DNA from: Planococcus citri | Taxonomy: Eukaryota > Arthropoda > Insecta > Hemiptera > Pseudococcidae | Assembly: GCF_950023065.1 (NCBI RefSeq) | Contig: NC_088678.1 | Location: 60,728,460 to 60,792,459 of the forward strand | Direction of reading: 5' to 3' | DNA: 64,000 nt | Part shown: piece after piece, positions 1-12,963 of the stretch | Layout of the letters: each line of letters opens with the position of its first letter | Numbering within the stretch: the first letter of the stretch is position 1 | Notes under the pieces: generated by a model | What the model was told of the DNA's origin: nothing | Databases searched by the model: none | What the model saw: only the letters and a program-made list of their open reading frames with translations | Translations under genes and position numbers: made by a program

Positions 1-498
1 CTCCCTAAGAATTATTAACAGGTACTGTGGTCTGTGATGTTCTCACTTTGATAAAATTATTCAAAAAAGAATTTTACAACATACTTAGTTAGTTGATAAT
101 TATCTTTTGAAGCTAAATTTCATGGAATACCTTCGAATGAACTGGCTGAAAGTAGATTACAGACTTACGTACATGTGATTTCTTGAATTTCTTACTTCTT
201 TGAGTGAATTTCACTTCGTTTAGTTTTGAAATATCTATCAGAAAATGAATTTCGTTTTGTTTATAATGTGATAACAAAGTGGTGTGAATTTTACCGAAGT
301 ATGTACTCGTATGTATTACCATTTATTCTCAAAATTACACATCACTTGATCATTCTCAATGTGTGATTTGTTTGTAAATCAACTCTCCCAAGGAATTATC
401 AACAGGTGCTGTGGTGTGTGATGTTCTTACTTTGATAATATTCATAAAAGAATTTAATAACGTAACTTGATATCTTTTGAAACTAAATTTCATCGAAT
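1..498. repeat. Diverged direct repeat, spacing about 382 bp
   Basis: Bases 1-130 and 383-498 are clearly related. Both carry a block beginning CTCCC(T/A)AGGAATTAT-like sequence, then CAACAGGTGCTGTGGT-type sequence, GTGATGTTCT, ACTTTGATAA and, at the end, AAACTAAATTTCAT. Small indels and substitutions separate the two. The first copy starts at the window edge, so the array may continue to the left. No reading frame of note. Confidence 0.75.
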
Positions 499-2882
499 AG
501 GAATAAGTATGAGGAATGAACTAGCCGAAATCCTTAATTATAGTATTGAAAGTACAGAATATTTAATTAATTTAATAGTTCAGTTAGAATAGATTCGCTC
601 AAAAACGTCTGAAAAATGTTACAAAGATTCACCAATCGCCATTTTATGCATACACACATCGGTATTATTGATATTACGGTAGTGTCACTGATAAACTCGC
701 GTCAGTACCGTACTGTTGAAAGTAGCCGGTAAAGTGTAACAATACCGCTCTGAAAACAGTGCGGTACTGAGAGTTTTACCTATACCTATTAAGTAAATAA
801 ACAGATCGATGCTAGATTTAATTACTCGCCAGTCCAGTGCTCGGTGACTGGTGAGATACTTTAGGTACTTACCTGGTACGCATGCTTGTTACGTGCAGCG
901 TACTATACGGTACTGGATCTGGATATCACGCGATCCGGTGCTTGTCATGCGTTTCATATAATTTGTTTAAACTTGGTTCGGAAATCGTTACAGCTTTGAG
1001 CTCGTTCCACTCCAAGATGTGAAATAATTACCGAGCTATTAAAAAGAATTAAACAAATAAGGAAACACGAAGTATTATTGCGAAGAAAAAAAAAGAAATT
1101 AAATTCTGCATGTTGGAGTCGATCGATTATAAACGAGGTTTTTTATTATTCTGATGAAGTTGCCTTTTTTCTCAAAAATACCTACCTACCTAAAAAATGC
1201 AGTTTATTTTTTCCAAACATTTTGAGCTTTAATTTCCATTATATGCTCCAAAAAGGTGGACACTATAGCCTACTATCATACGAAATACTAAGTATAGTTA
1301 TTGAAGAGATCAATTTCTTTATTTATATTTATACCTAATAAAGAAGAAAAGATGAAAGGTGCTTGAAAGATAAGGTGGAATTAAATAAATAGGTACCTAA
1401 TAATACCATTATCGAGCTGACGAACACTCGAATGTAATTTTTCAGTCCGAAAAATGGACGCACCTCTGATGAGATAAACAGAATACCAAAATAGTAATGA
1501 TGCAAGACACACTTAAGAGACAATTTTGACAAAAACCATTCCAACTGTGTCTCGAAATTGAGTCAAAATTTTAAAGCAGCACTCTCGTGAACAAAACTTA
1601 GATACCGAAACAATAGTTTCTTTTGAAACACTACTTGACAGTTGACATCATCTGGAAAAAATTATTTCAGGACGATTCATCAGCTAAGTACCTACCTACA
1701 TAATTTTATATCAATTTCTGTTCAAAGTAGGTAGGTATACAAAAATTCAAAACCTTTCTTCATAATTTTGAATTAGCTAGCACGTATACTACCTACGTAT
1801 AAGTAAATTTAAATGTACTTATCCCCTACATACGAAAATGAATCATCAAATCATCGCGCGATATCAATCGCCGGATGACCAATAAAACGATTTAATTTGC
1901 ATTTTTTTTTCATCGCTGATGTACTGTACATGGCACGATTTTCGCATTTCAACTTATATAGCTATCAATTTCATATAATAACGATTTTTGTCCATTTTTT
2001 ATTACCTTTAAAAACTTACGTGTGGCATGAAAGACATAAGTACCCAAACCCATGTTCCAACATTATACGTATACGTACATGTGTACAAGATGCATTTAGA
2101 TTTTTAGTTGGTTTCAATTAAAATAGGTACCTCATCATCATTGGTCGTCGTCTTCATCCACGTACTCGTAAAAGATACCAGTATTCGTTTCATGAATGAA
2201 TTATTTTGATTTTGATTCAAAAATGAGAACATGTGATAGTATTATAGGTACTCGTAGTATGAATGAATGTAGGTATATGTAGAACATGAATGAAACATGA
2301 AACTGAACCTTACATCGAAATGCCATAGTGTAAATGATGCCATCGGATCAAACTGGTTTCAAAATTTACTATTAATAATTTTAAAATCATTCACCACCTA
2401 TCTACAAAATTATACTTAATTGGAATGCTGGTTTTCTAGAGAGGGGAGGGAATTACGTTGAAATAGGCACAGCTTCAATTGAAACAAATTAATTGTCTTC
2501 CAAAAATAACAGGTACTTACCTAACTATCTACCCACCTACTAATAGTTTTCTCACAAAAGAGAAGTTTCCAAATCTTTGACAAGAACCAATAGGTAGGTA
2601 AGTAGATGTAATTTAGGTATTTTACTTTTAAAACATAGATATCAATTTTTGAAATTTACTAAATAATTATGTATTTAATATTGTAATTGTAATTTTTTAA
2701 TTTTTTTTTGAAAAAATACCACCAACGAACCCATATTTAGTGGGTACCTAAATCCAAATTGACTGAATTATTCGATCATGGAAATGAGCAGCTTTTACAA
2801 AAATTAGCATTTGTAAGGAAGATTAGGTATACAAACATTTTCTTTCAAGATGTGATCATTAAAAAAAAATTTAAGAAATTGT
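499..2882. other. AT-rich non-coding stretch, no gene seen
   Basis: No reading frame resembling a known protein on either strand. It holds a short hairpin (692-777), many TAGGTA/TACCTA motifs and homopolymer runs. It could be intron or intergenic DNA. Confidence 0.6.
692..777. repeat. Imperfect hairpin, arms about 25 bp
   Basis: The left arm (692-716) contains TCAGTACCGTACTGTT and the right arm (754-777) contains its inverted partner AACAGTGCGGTACTGA, each extended by an AAACTC/GAGTTT block. The loop is about 37 bases. One arm has a 3-base insertion. It could be the remnant of a short inverted-repeat element or a structured transcript. Confidence 0.55.
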
Positions 2883-3171
2883 TTAAGGGTAGAGGCACCA
2901 AATATGGACCACTTTTTTTTTGGAGGATTTCCACTTGAAAACTATAGGGGGTAGAAAGCTCCACAAAGGCTTAAAATGAAGTTCCATCCTTCCACTAACA
3001 CTGTACAAAACTTCAGGGGTGAAGGTCAACTTTAAGTATGTTTTTTTTATTGTTGAGTGATGAGTGTCAAAATGATAGTTCAAAATTTTGGATGCCTAAT
3101 ATGGACCACCTAAAGAATAATTTCAAAATAAACATATTTTTACATTTCAAAACATCATAGTTAACAGATAA

Positions 3172-3793
3172 ACCACTTGACAATAGATTCGCCAATAAAA
3201 AAAATCAGTGAATAAGCCGGCTCAAAAATGACAGTAAATTTGCCGCTAAAAAAACACCAGGGAAAAATCGGCTGGTTGTTTAAATACCTAATGCATTAAA
3301 TCGCCGAATAAAAACCTGAAATCTACAAAAAATTTCTAGCTGGAGCTGGGATCGAACCCAGGACTCCCACTTACCGTTGCAATTCCCTAACCACACAGCT
3401 ATCATTGCAAGATGAATATTCTTGGTTTCAAGCGGTATACATGTACCCCACTTCGTACTTTTATTCAATTTTTTAAAAAGAAGTTGCAAATACCCATTGC
3501 GCATGTGCACTATAATCGGCAAATAAAAAACAGCTGATTAAAACAACTGTTTTTAATAAAGTAGCGGAGTGACTTTTCACTTGCGAGAACCAGCAGTTCA
3601 GCAAATAAAAAAATTCTGCCATTCACTGGTCAAAAATGGCTGTTTAAATGGCTGTTTTTATAAAAAGTAGTTGTTTCTAACCAGCGTTTTTTCTACAGCA
3701 AATTTACTGTCATTTTTGCGCGCGTATTTAATGGCAAATTTACAAAAACTAACCGATGTTTCAGCTTAAATGGCAAATCTCTTGTCAAGTGGG
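3172..3793. mobile_element. Nested inverted-repeat element with CCC..TTGAC ends (E1)
   Basis: The left end (3172) reads ACCACTTGACAATAGATT and the right end, inverted, reads CCCACTTGACAAGAGATT, so about 22 bp of terminal inverted repeat are shared with three mismatches. A second inverted pair (ATGACAGTAAATTTG) lies further in at about 3229 and 3705. If the ends are placed at 3172 and 3793, the 2 bp on either side are AA, consistent with but weak evidence for a 2-bp target duplication. The element interrupts the body of the TTAA-flanked transposon and so is younger. It contains a tRNA-like segment on the minus strand (3337-3408). No protein is encoded. Confidence 0.7.
3337..3408 (-). repeat. 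tRNA-like head (SINE or tRNA relic)
   Basis: On the minus strand there is an A-box-like TAGCTGTGTGG (3401-3391) and, about 40 bases on, a near-consensus B-box GGTTCGATCCC (3358-3348) inside a good T-arm (CTGGG..CCCAG). The acceptor ends do not pair, so a functional tRNA is unlikely. This is the usual look of a tRNA-derived SINE head or tRNA pseudogene. It is enclosed by the inverted ends of element E1, about 385 bases from the end that lies upstream of it. Confidence 0.65.
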
Positions 3794-4796
3794 AATGCAC
3801 ACCATCTGTTAGCAGAATCAAAAAGCTGAAACTGGTTCGAGCGTCTATAGAGGTCAACACTGAGGAGCTCAGGGTCTCTAAACTACCGGGCTAGCTGCAA
3901 GGTGCTTGTGTAGATGTCACTAGAAAGCAATGGGAAACTACTAGTGGAAGCTTGAAACAACGTCGATTCCCCAGAATAATCGCAGTGGCAATAAGCATTC
4001 GCCTCACCCTGTTGGTACCACAAAAAATGTGATTTCCAATGCCATGTAAAGGTCAAGGAACCACGACGACGAATATGGACCATCTATAAAATTTCAAAAT
4101 AAACATACTTTCACATTTTTCAAAAGGTCATATTTATTTGTAGAAATGAACAAAAAAACTTATTCTAAGCAGTTCAGGTTTATTTTGAATATTTTTTTAA
4201 AATTGTTGAATGACGAGTGTCAAAATGACAGTTCAAAATTTTAGACGTCCACTATGGACCACCTAAAGAATAATTTCAAAATAAACATATTTTTACGTTT
4301 CAAAACATCATGTTTATTTGTAGAAATGAACAAAAAAAAGTATTTCAAGCATTCCCCTTCTCAGCGGCTGTAAAAAATGAGTGAAAAATTCAATATCACA
4401 GGTGGTCCATATTAGCGTACCCCATAAAAAAAACTTTGCACCAAAAATTTCTGTACATACCCTCATTTTTAGCAAAAACTGATCACTCCAGCAGAAACTA
4501 CATCCTTTTTTGATATTATAAACATCAATGACATTTAGAAAATTACACCACATATATATATTTTAATAAAAGTTGAAAAACACACTAAAAAATTTTTTCA
4601 GTGCCCCAAAACAGTTTTTTGTAAATTTCTCAGCGAGTTTTGACTTTACAGTTAGTTGTAATTTTTGTCTCATTCGTTTTTTTGGTGAAAAATACATCAG
4701 AATACATTTTTTCCTGACAGATTGCGCTAATTACCAATGAGAACAGGCGCTGGTCCATATTGCGGACTGGTCCATAATTGGTGCCCTTACCCTTAA

Positions 4797-5030
4797 ATAA
4801 AAAAATAAAAAATAAAAATAAAAAAATTTTAAATAAAAAAATAGAAATTTGGTAGAAATAAGAGCATTTTCTTAAAATTCAGGACTTATTGAGAAAAATT
4901 TCGTCTCTTTGGGAAACAATGAGCATTGTTGTCAGCATCGAGTATTTTTCCTGCCAGAGCCACACATGAAATTTCTTCTCAATTTTATAATAACACTTCA
5001 CAGTGGTCTGAAATGAAGATAGAAGCGGCC
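4797..5030. other. A-rich low-complexity sequence and short spacer
   Basis: Begins with runs of AAATAAA next to the transposon end (4797-4850). The rest is AT-rich sequence with no gene. Confidence 0.6.
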
Positions 5031-5385
5031 AAAAATCAAATTTTAAAACAAATCCGTAAAATTTTGGATACAGTTTTTTTTAGGCCGGTGAAGTCGATTT
5101 TGGCATTTATTTCGCTCCTAACCTCAAAATGAGCCTTCAAAGGGGGGAGGGGGTTGTGCAAAATCGAATTTCAAAGCAAAATCCGTAAAATTCTGAATAT
5201 GTTTTTTCTTTAGGTCGGTGAAGTCGATTTTGGCATTTTTTTACCCCTAACTTCAAAATGTGCTCCCAAAAGGGGATGAGGGGGTGGTGCAAAACATGAA
5301 ATTTTGATAAACTCGTGATGGGTATCGAAATATGTTTTTTTTTGGTCGCTAAAGTCAATTTTAGCATTCATATTCTCATATTATA
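5031..5385. repeat. Tandem repeat, unit about 130 bp, 2.7 copies
   Basis: Units start near 5031, 5159 and 5290. Each has ATCCGTAAAATT-like sequence, then a T-run followed by GGTCGGTGAAGTCGATTTT, GGCATTT, a CCTAAC..CAAAATG block and a purine-rich AAAGGGG..GAGGG end. The third copy is more diverged and lacks its tail. Short open frames here are by-products of the repeat. Confidence 0.8.
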
Positions 5386-8300
5386 GTAATTTTTCCCTTG
5401 AAAATATTTTTCAAAAATGGGAAAAACAGCACTTATGCAACTTTCAATTTTTTCGAATGGGGCAAGTTGGTGCAGAAAATTTTTTGTGGATATTTACTTT
5501 ACATGCCACAGTACCCGGGGGATGTGATATAATATTTTCAGCTGGTCTAGCTTGTTTTTTTTTGTTTTTTTTTTCAATACCTGAGAGCTTTTACCTACCT
5601 CAAAAATATCAACAAAAATAATTTTTTTTTTGTGATAAGCAGGGTAGAAACCAAAATATTTTTGAATCAACGATTTTTATGCTCAAAAATGTCCATATTT
5701 TGTTAAAGTTTTGATAAAAATTAAAATTGACATGTTTTACAGCATTTTGAAATTAGCAGCTTTTTTTGCTACATTGTGGTACCTCAATTTGATAATTTCT
5801 GTATAGGCAAGCAAAATAATGGAAAAGTGTTCGAAATAACAGAAAAATAAGTAGAATATAATGTAGAAAACTGTCTACATAAGTATATTCGTATATTCAA
5901 CTTTTGAGATTTTTCTAATCTGCGGATTTTTTAAATTTTGGCCGCTACTTCTTCATTTTGGCTCACTGTGCGTTTTGTTCAAATTGTATAAATTACAACG
6001 ACCTCTCGCGACGTGTCTATTTTTTCAGTGGATTATCTCGCATTTCATAAATTACCTTTCAAAACGTTGCATTTTTTAATTCCGTTATTAAATGAGTTTC
6101 CACATCATATCCTCTCTTTAGCTGCTCTCATACTGCAAGTGATCAAATTCAACGTCACCCAAGTGGTTTCCCAGTTGTTGTAAATTACACCAAAATCCAC
6201 CGCTGAGGTGCTGATAGTACTTCCGAATACTGAGAAAAATATTCTCTAAATTAATAATAATTTCCATCGTGACAGCGGTGGCGATGTGTCGGCTCGGCCA
6301 CAACCATACGTCCGATTATCGTAGTATCAAGTATCCCAAATAACCAACCGAGTCATTTCATTAATAAAAATAAAAAATAAAAAATCGAAAAAAAAACACA
6401 TCCGAATTCATATCAATATCGCCTAGAAGATTTTTAATACGTTTGAATGCATTAGCGCATATAGCAAAAGGTGAACCTAAAACCACTTAAAATTTATAGC
6501 TTAGGCAGCAATTTGATACCTACGAAGATGTCGAGCTCGAGCCAAACGCGCCAAAAAAATCAAGAGGGGGAAGGAATAAACTCGATGATGAATAAAAAAC
6601 ATAATTTCCACATTATACGATATGATTTAGCTTGCGGAGAGAAGAGAGAGGTACCACCTTTTTATCAAAAGTGATAAATTCATTCATAGGGAAAGAAAGC
6701 AGAGTATAACGTCGTCGCGGTAAGTAAGGCGAGAACCACTCGTAAAATTTCATAAAAATTGAAAAATCTAATTTAAAATGCATATTCGGATTCGGAATCA
6801 GCGCGAAAGGTGCGAAAAAATCCAATAAAAAAATACTTATGGTAAAGAGTAGGTATCATCGGCGGTGTAGCCAACAACAATAATAATAATATGACGAAAG
6901 AAGTAATATAATTTAAAATATCGTCGATATAACTGCGAGCTCGTAACACGGCATCTTTGGTTAATTCCATAATCACTCGAGTCCAATAAACAGCCCCAGA
7001 GAGTAGACCGATAATAAAAAAACAATCAAATGCAATTAAGTCGTCTAATAAAAATTAATCTACGACGGTACGACGATGACGACGACTGCTCTTCAATAGT
7101 CCAACCATCCAGCAAAAATCCACTCGAAGAAATTAAAAATTGCACCATTAAGATGAGCTTGTGTAGTGTGTTCGAGTGTCTGTGTATATGGGGATCTGGC
7201 TAGGCTATATGGTACGTTTGTATGCTAATACTGAATCAATAAAGATAATAAAAATGTTACATTCCACACGAGATTAAACTCCTCGAACCGGTAACGTATC
7301 GAGTCGATGATATTCGTATATAAAATTTAATCCAAATCCGCTCACAAACGACTGTAGTAAGTTCTAAGGCAAGAGAGAGATACAGAAAGAGAAAAAAACA
7401 CCGAGACGTGAATTATTATACGTAGAAGAACCTTCCAAGTCTACAAAACACAGCATTGAAAGGGGGGTAGGGCGCAGGAGACATCGAGAAAAATTTATCG
7501 AATTAAGATACACGCTCGATTGGCCGAGTAATTGAAGCATTAAAATGACTTATGCTACGTAATTGGCGTATATGTTCGACAAGCACCTAAAGATATGTTG
7601 TATTTGCTTGTACTCGTACTTAGAGGTGTGAAAAAATATGACGCTCGTATGCAAATAGTACACGTTGTAAATAGCCACGTACAGACTTGTACAATTAAAT
7701 AACCTTATCGAAGTACTATATTTTTAGTGACATTTTAAAACAGTCTTGTTTATTAGTCTATGGCCAATCAACAACATCCAATAGCTAACCTATCACAGCC
7801 TCGCGTGAGTTGAACATTTTATAGTAAATAGGTAAGTATCTATGTAGTGTGCGTCGTGTGATCTTTCATTCATACGATCATGGAGGACTGATTTGTCGTA
7901 CTTGTGGGGAAATTAGTTGGGAGGTACTCGTTCTAGGTTATTTGTTATTGACACCATTCACACATAGGAACTTTTTGATAAAGCGTCAAAAATTTGATCT
8001 GAATCAGAAGTTGTGTAATTATAAGGCGAATAATTGAAATTTATTTGTGAATGATTTCGATAAAAGTATGTGCGAGCAGGCGATGGCGAAGTCGTAAATT
8101 CTTGGTTGCGATTCTCCCATTGGGTAGCGTGTAGTAGCCTATCCTTGATGATGAAGTCGTTAAATGACGTGTGAGAGAATAAGATTAAATATTCATATGA
8201 AAATTACTGATTTTAGAAAACACCGATTCTGCTACACAAATTAATGGTGAAGAAAAAAATCACCAAAAACTGGTATGACTCTAAATAAGTAGGTAGGTAC

Positions 8301-9060
8301 TTACTCGTAATCGGTAGGTATCTTTTGGAGGTTCATATGCTTTAAGAATGACCGAATGGCTCAAAACTACCAGCAGTCGAATTTGAGAAGCGATTGTTAT
8401 AATGATCGAAATACCACTAATACGTATATTTTTCAAAAAAATGAAACCAATTATACATATCTAAATAATTAATTATAGGTATGGAATGAAAAAATCGTTC
8501 TCTTGATATAGGTTGGTAGGTAGGTATTTGACTTCAAAAATTGTTTCATTATGATTAATAACGACTACAGTTAGAATACCTACTTCGTTTTATTGATTCA
8601 ACAATCATTCATCGATGGTATCAGATGACTTGCAATAATTTGACTAGTTGGATTTACAATGACATTTTTCGAACCCCTGAAATAGAAAAAAAAAGATGCG
8701 GAGTCTTCTGAGGTGGTCTTTATGTAGATGGAAATCAGTGAGACCTAGGTACCCTGCCTATCTTACAAGAGAACTTTTTGAACTTGAACTAGCACTTTCC
8801 GATTTTAGGAAACAAAATTTGATCGATACATCATACCTATACCTAATTACCTACCATCGTTTTTTTTTCTGATTCGAAGAGACTTTCAGGACTAGTTAGT
8901 GAAATCCAAACTTTCTCCAATTTTGACAAAAATCACCCAAAATGTTAGTTTTGATGTAAAACTATCTCAAAAAATTTGTTGAGTCGACCCCCCTACCCCA
9001 CCCCACTTAAACTCGACTCGAGAAATGTGCTAATATACCAGTACATAGGTACTCGAAATT
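5386..9060. other. Unique AT-rich stretch, no gene recognised
   Basis: Only short open frames (up to about 70 codons) without recognisable similarity, often overlapping on both strands. 6000-7500 is less repetitive than its surroundings and could be intronic or regulatory. Frequent TAGGTA motifs occur around 8280-8530. No RNA gene was seen. Confidence 0.5.
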
Positions 9061-10760
9061 CAAAAACACTCACGCAAATACATTCGAACGAAATGATTCA
9101 CTTTTTCTGAAACGTTTGTATATAGCAATTGATCTGTTTACAATCGAATCGAATCATTTACGAACGATTGGTGATTAAGTAAATTGATTGATTTCTTGGT
9201 GAATCATTCGCCAAACGGATCGATGAATTTACGATTGATTCAGTTTTTGTGAAATTCGTATAGAAATTGATCTGTTTTCAAACGAAGTGAATCGAATCGA
9301 ATCATTCACCGCCGATTGGTGATTGAACAAATTGATTGATTTCTAATTTTCTAGGTGAATCATTCGCGAACAGAATATTCAATTTTTAGTGAATCATTCA
9401 CGAACGAATTGATTAGTTGTTGGTGAATCATTTGCGAACAAATTTAATAATTTTTTAGGGAATCATTCGCGAACGAATCAATCAATTAACCTAATTTTTG
9501 GTGATTCATTCACGAACGAATTGAATAACTTTCTCTGAATCATTCGCGAACGAATTAAATAATTTTTGGCGAATTATTCACGAACGAAGTGATTTGTACA
9601 AATGAGTCGTTCTCGAACGAATCGATTCATTCACTCAATTTTTGGTGAATCATTCACGAACGAATTGAATAATTTTTGGAGAATCATTCGCAAACGAATC
9701 AATTCGTGTAAGTGACTCGTTCGCGAACGAATCAATCAATTTACTCAATTTTTGGTGAATCATTCGCGAATGAAGTGATTGGTACAAATGATTCGTTCGC
9801 GAACGAATCGATTCATTCGCTTGATTTTTGGTGATTCATTCACGAACAAATTGAATAATTTTTGGGGAATCTTTCGCGAACGAATTGATTCGTATAGTGA
9901 CTCGTTCGCGAATGAATCAATTAATTTACCTAATTGTTGGTGAATCATTTGCGAACAAATTTAATAATTTTTTAGTGAATCATTCTCAAACGAATTAAAT
10001 AATTTTTGGTGGATCATTCGCGAACGAATTAAATAATTTTTGGTGAATAATTCACGAACGAATTGAATAATTTTTGTGGAATCATTCGCAAACGGATTGA
10101 TTCGTGTAAGTGACTTGTTCGCAAACGAATCAATCAATTTATCTAATTTTTGGTGAATCATTCGCGTACTAATTGAATATTTTCTGGTGAATCATTCGCG
10201 AACGAAGTGTTTTGTACAGATGAGTCGTTCGCGAACGAATCAATTCACTCACTTAATTTTTGGCGAATCGTTCACGAACGAATTGAATAATTTTTGAAGA
10301 ATCATTCGCATAAGTGACTCGTTCGCAAACGAATCAATTAATTTACCTAATTTTTGGTGAATCATTTTGGAACAAATTGAATAATTTTTGGTGAATCATT
10401 CGCGAACGAATTGATTTGTATAAGATACTCGTTCGCAAACGAATCAATTAATATTTAATTTACCTAATTTTTGGTGAATCATTCGCGAACAATTGATTCG
10501 TATAAGTGACTCCTTCGCGAACGAATTGATTCATGAATTAAAGAATTGATTAATTCTTTGGCAAATGATTCGCTAAAAATGAATCAATTCGTTCGCGAAT
10601 GGTTCTTTCAAAAAATGAATCTATTCGTTCATGAATGATTTCCTTAAATGAAATTAATACTCTCACGAACAATTCACTGAGAAATGCATCAATTTTATAT
10701 ATTGTAAACAATTCGTTTGAAAACAGATCTTGTTAATAAACAATTCGTTAGGAATGGTGA
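9061..10760. repeat. Fold-back minisatellite built on TTCGCGAACGAA
   Basis: Dozens of copies of GAATCATTCGCGAACGAATT and its inverted form GACTCGTTCGCGAACGAATC, separated by TTTTTGGT or ATAATTTTTGG spacers, fill 9300-10650. The core is self-complementary around CGCG. The array is bracketed by a perfect 18-bp inverted pair: GATCTGTTTTCAAACGAA at 9269-9286 and its reverse complement at 10712-10729. Flanks on each side are degenerate relatives of the unit. The whole therefore looks like a fold-back element. The open frames inside (up to 66 codons, minus strand) are repeat by-products. Confidence 0.85.
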
Positions 10761-12820
10761 AGACTTTCAAAAAAATTTCAAAAAACAATTCAGTCGCTCC
10801 ATAAAGTTGGAAGCTTTGAACTTTTGTACGAGTAACATATGATGATGATGGTGAAATGTCAGTCTATGTACCTAGCCTAGTTACGAAATTTTGAATATGA
10901 TCAAAATCGGTCAAAGGTTCGTGAGAAATTTAATTTTTGATGAATTTTTGAGCAAATTTACCTCATACGAATTTTTCACTTACCTACTTACCTAAGTATA
11001 GGTAATGTTTTGAATTTTTCGTCGATCCTATTTATGAGCAAGTAAAATTGATCAAAACCCCTGACAATAAATACCGCTTCAAAAATATTCTAAAATTCTG
11101 AAATTAGAATATCATCTTTATTGTTGGTAAAACAACTATCATCTCGAACAATAAGGCCAACAAAAGCTTCAAGAATCTCATCAACTCTCCCACTTGGCAA
11201 AGTTTTTCAACTTCATGTAACTAAATCGAACGAGTCTGGGAGCCCAATAGGACCACAATTCGACAAATCGTTACTCATACTATACCCACCTGCATCGACA
11301 TCGGCATAATTAAACTTTCGAGTAGGCACTTATAAAGTCATTTCACGTATGAATGTGGGTTATACTCGTATTGATGGTAAAGGTACCTGACGATCACGTC
11401 AGTCGTCGTAGAATAATCGTATGTAGTTGGTAAAGCCAAAAGCTCGCACGGCCCAGCCCATCAACGAATCCGCAACCCCAATTTTCTTTATCACAAAACA
11501 AAATCAACTCCCGCGTAATTACAATTTACTATATGTTTAAGTTTCGTTACTGTATTATCATTATGCTAATGTTTTAAATGCTCTATGCCGTATTTAACAC
11601 AATGAAACGTATTGTTAGCTTCCTACTGGGCTTTGGCAGGGCCGCAGTCGCGCGCGAAGTGGGTCAATTCGTATTCAAATTTTCGAGAAGAGGTGAGGTA
11701 CTCGGAGGTGCCACAACTCGCAATCTCGCGATCCCTTTTACTCGTAGTACACGACGAGTCGCGCCATTCTAGCACGTTCCTTCGTCGACAACCGAGCATC
11801 AATGCGAAAAAGCTTTTGTTTTGAAGTTTTCTCATTGTTTCTGTTTAAAGCTGTCGATGCGGCTGCCACCAACCACCGCCTCCGCTCGTCCTATGTACTA
11901 TGGCGTTTAATCCCCGACAGTGTGCGAGGGATTATCTCTTCTTCTATTTCATTACCCACGCGTCTAACATAAAAACCCAACAAATGTTACCAAATATAAT
12001 TATCGAGCTGCCTGGTTCGCTCGCTATTCGCGTCCGTTGGCGAAAAAATTTCCGATACCGAAATTTCGACTGGTACGATTATTACACGCAGAATATGGCC
12101 GCTGCTGGATGCTTATACGCTAAAAAAAAACATATTCCAGAGCTATTTAACCGTGATAGACCATAAATGGTAGCCGATGGCGAATTAAATTACCATAAGA
12201 AGAAGAATTGGACAACTTTAATAAACGCTTCAGAAGTGTATTCCGCGTTTAATATATTACGATTCTCGTGCTTCTTTTGAGACGTACGAATGTGTACAAT
12301 ACACTCCACACGCATACCCTGCCGGCTGCCACCGAGATTCAAAACCGGATTCTTTAATTACTAAACAACGTGTTGAAAATGAATCCAGTTGAGTATTTAT
12401 TTTTCTAATTTTCTTATTTCGATATTTAACTACAGCGAGCTCGTGAATCTTCGTCGTATGAATAATGACTTATTGAAATTTTAGACTTTGACATCAGCCT
12501 ATCTTTAATAAGGCAAAGCTTAGGTAACACAACACTCACACAGAATCTTTATAGCTTTTTGTGGAGATCCAGGTGGCGACGTCTGTGTCAGGCATGTGTG
12601 ATGGTCAAAAAACGTGGTTTAGGTTGAGAAAACGTTCTTTTTAAATTTTTTTTCAAAATTCGATACTTGATCACGTACTTTTTTATGCATTTGATGTCAA
12701 CTCTGCGTCCTATAAAATATTTTTTGAACTTCGTCCATTCAGTGTTGCTAATTTGGCATATTTTATGCTAGTGATTTAGTTCATGATGAACAAGTTTTGC
12801 ATCAGGAAAATAAATCTAGC
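10761..12820. other. Unique stretch with a less AT-rich island
   Basis: 11400-12370 has visibly higher GC and no internal repeats, unlike its neighbours. It contains several short frames on both strands (11578-11772, 11612-11824, 11900-12166 on plus; 11623-11835 on minus), which overlap each other and match no family I know. I do not call them genes. A conserved regulatory or untranslated region is possible. Confidence 0.4.
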
Positions 12821-12963
12821 ATTTGGCATTTTTGTTGGCAAACAAAAATTTTTACTTTTACAAGATTCTTATTTTTGCAAATTTTGGAATTTTTTCAAAA
12901 AATTATCATCTGTTTAGAAAATTGACATTTTTTTGTATTTTTTCCAAAAAATTGTTTTTTTTT

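Larger units (their letters stand above)
2883..4796. mobile_element. TTAA-flanked inverted-repeat DNA transposon, non-autonomous
   Basis: The ends are inverted: the left begins GGGTAGAGGCACCAA (2887) and the right ends TTGGTGCCCTTACCC (4792), and the match continues inwards to the ATGGACCA block. TTAA lies just outside both ends (2883-2886, 4793-4796), as in TTAA-targeting superfamilies such as piggyBac, though here the terminus starts with GGG rather than CCC. Inside, a block around ATGGACCACCTAAAGAAT is present near 3100 and 4253, with a shorter third relative at 4074, so the body was built by internal duplication. A second element (3172-3793) sits within it. No transposase frame was seen; mobility would need an enzyme supplied elsewhere. 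The superfamily assignment is inference. Confidence 0.75.

Noticed and set aside
9300..10650. CRISPR-like look of regularly repeated units
   Set aside because: Spacers are themselves repeats, units occur in both orientations, and the window is eukaryotic.
11578..12166. Cluster of four overlapping frames in the less AT-rich island
   Set aside because: They overlap on both strands, match nothing known, and lack a convincing start context or splice structure. Kept only as an island of interest.
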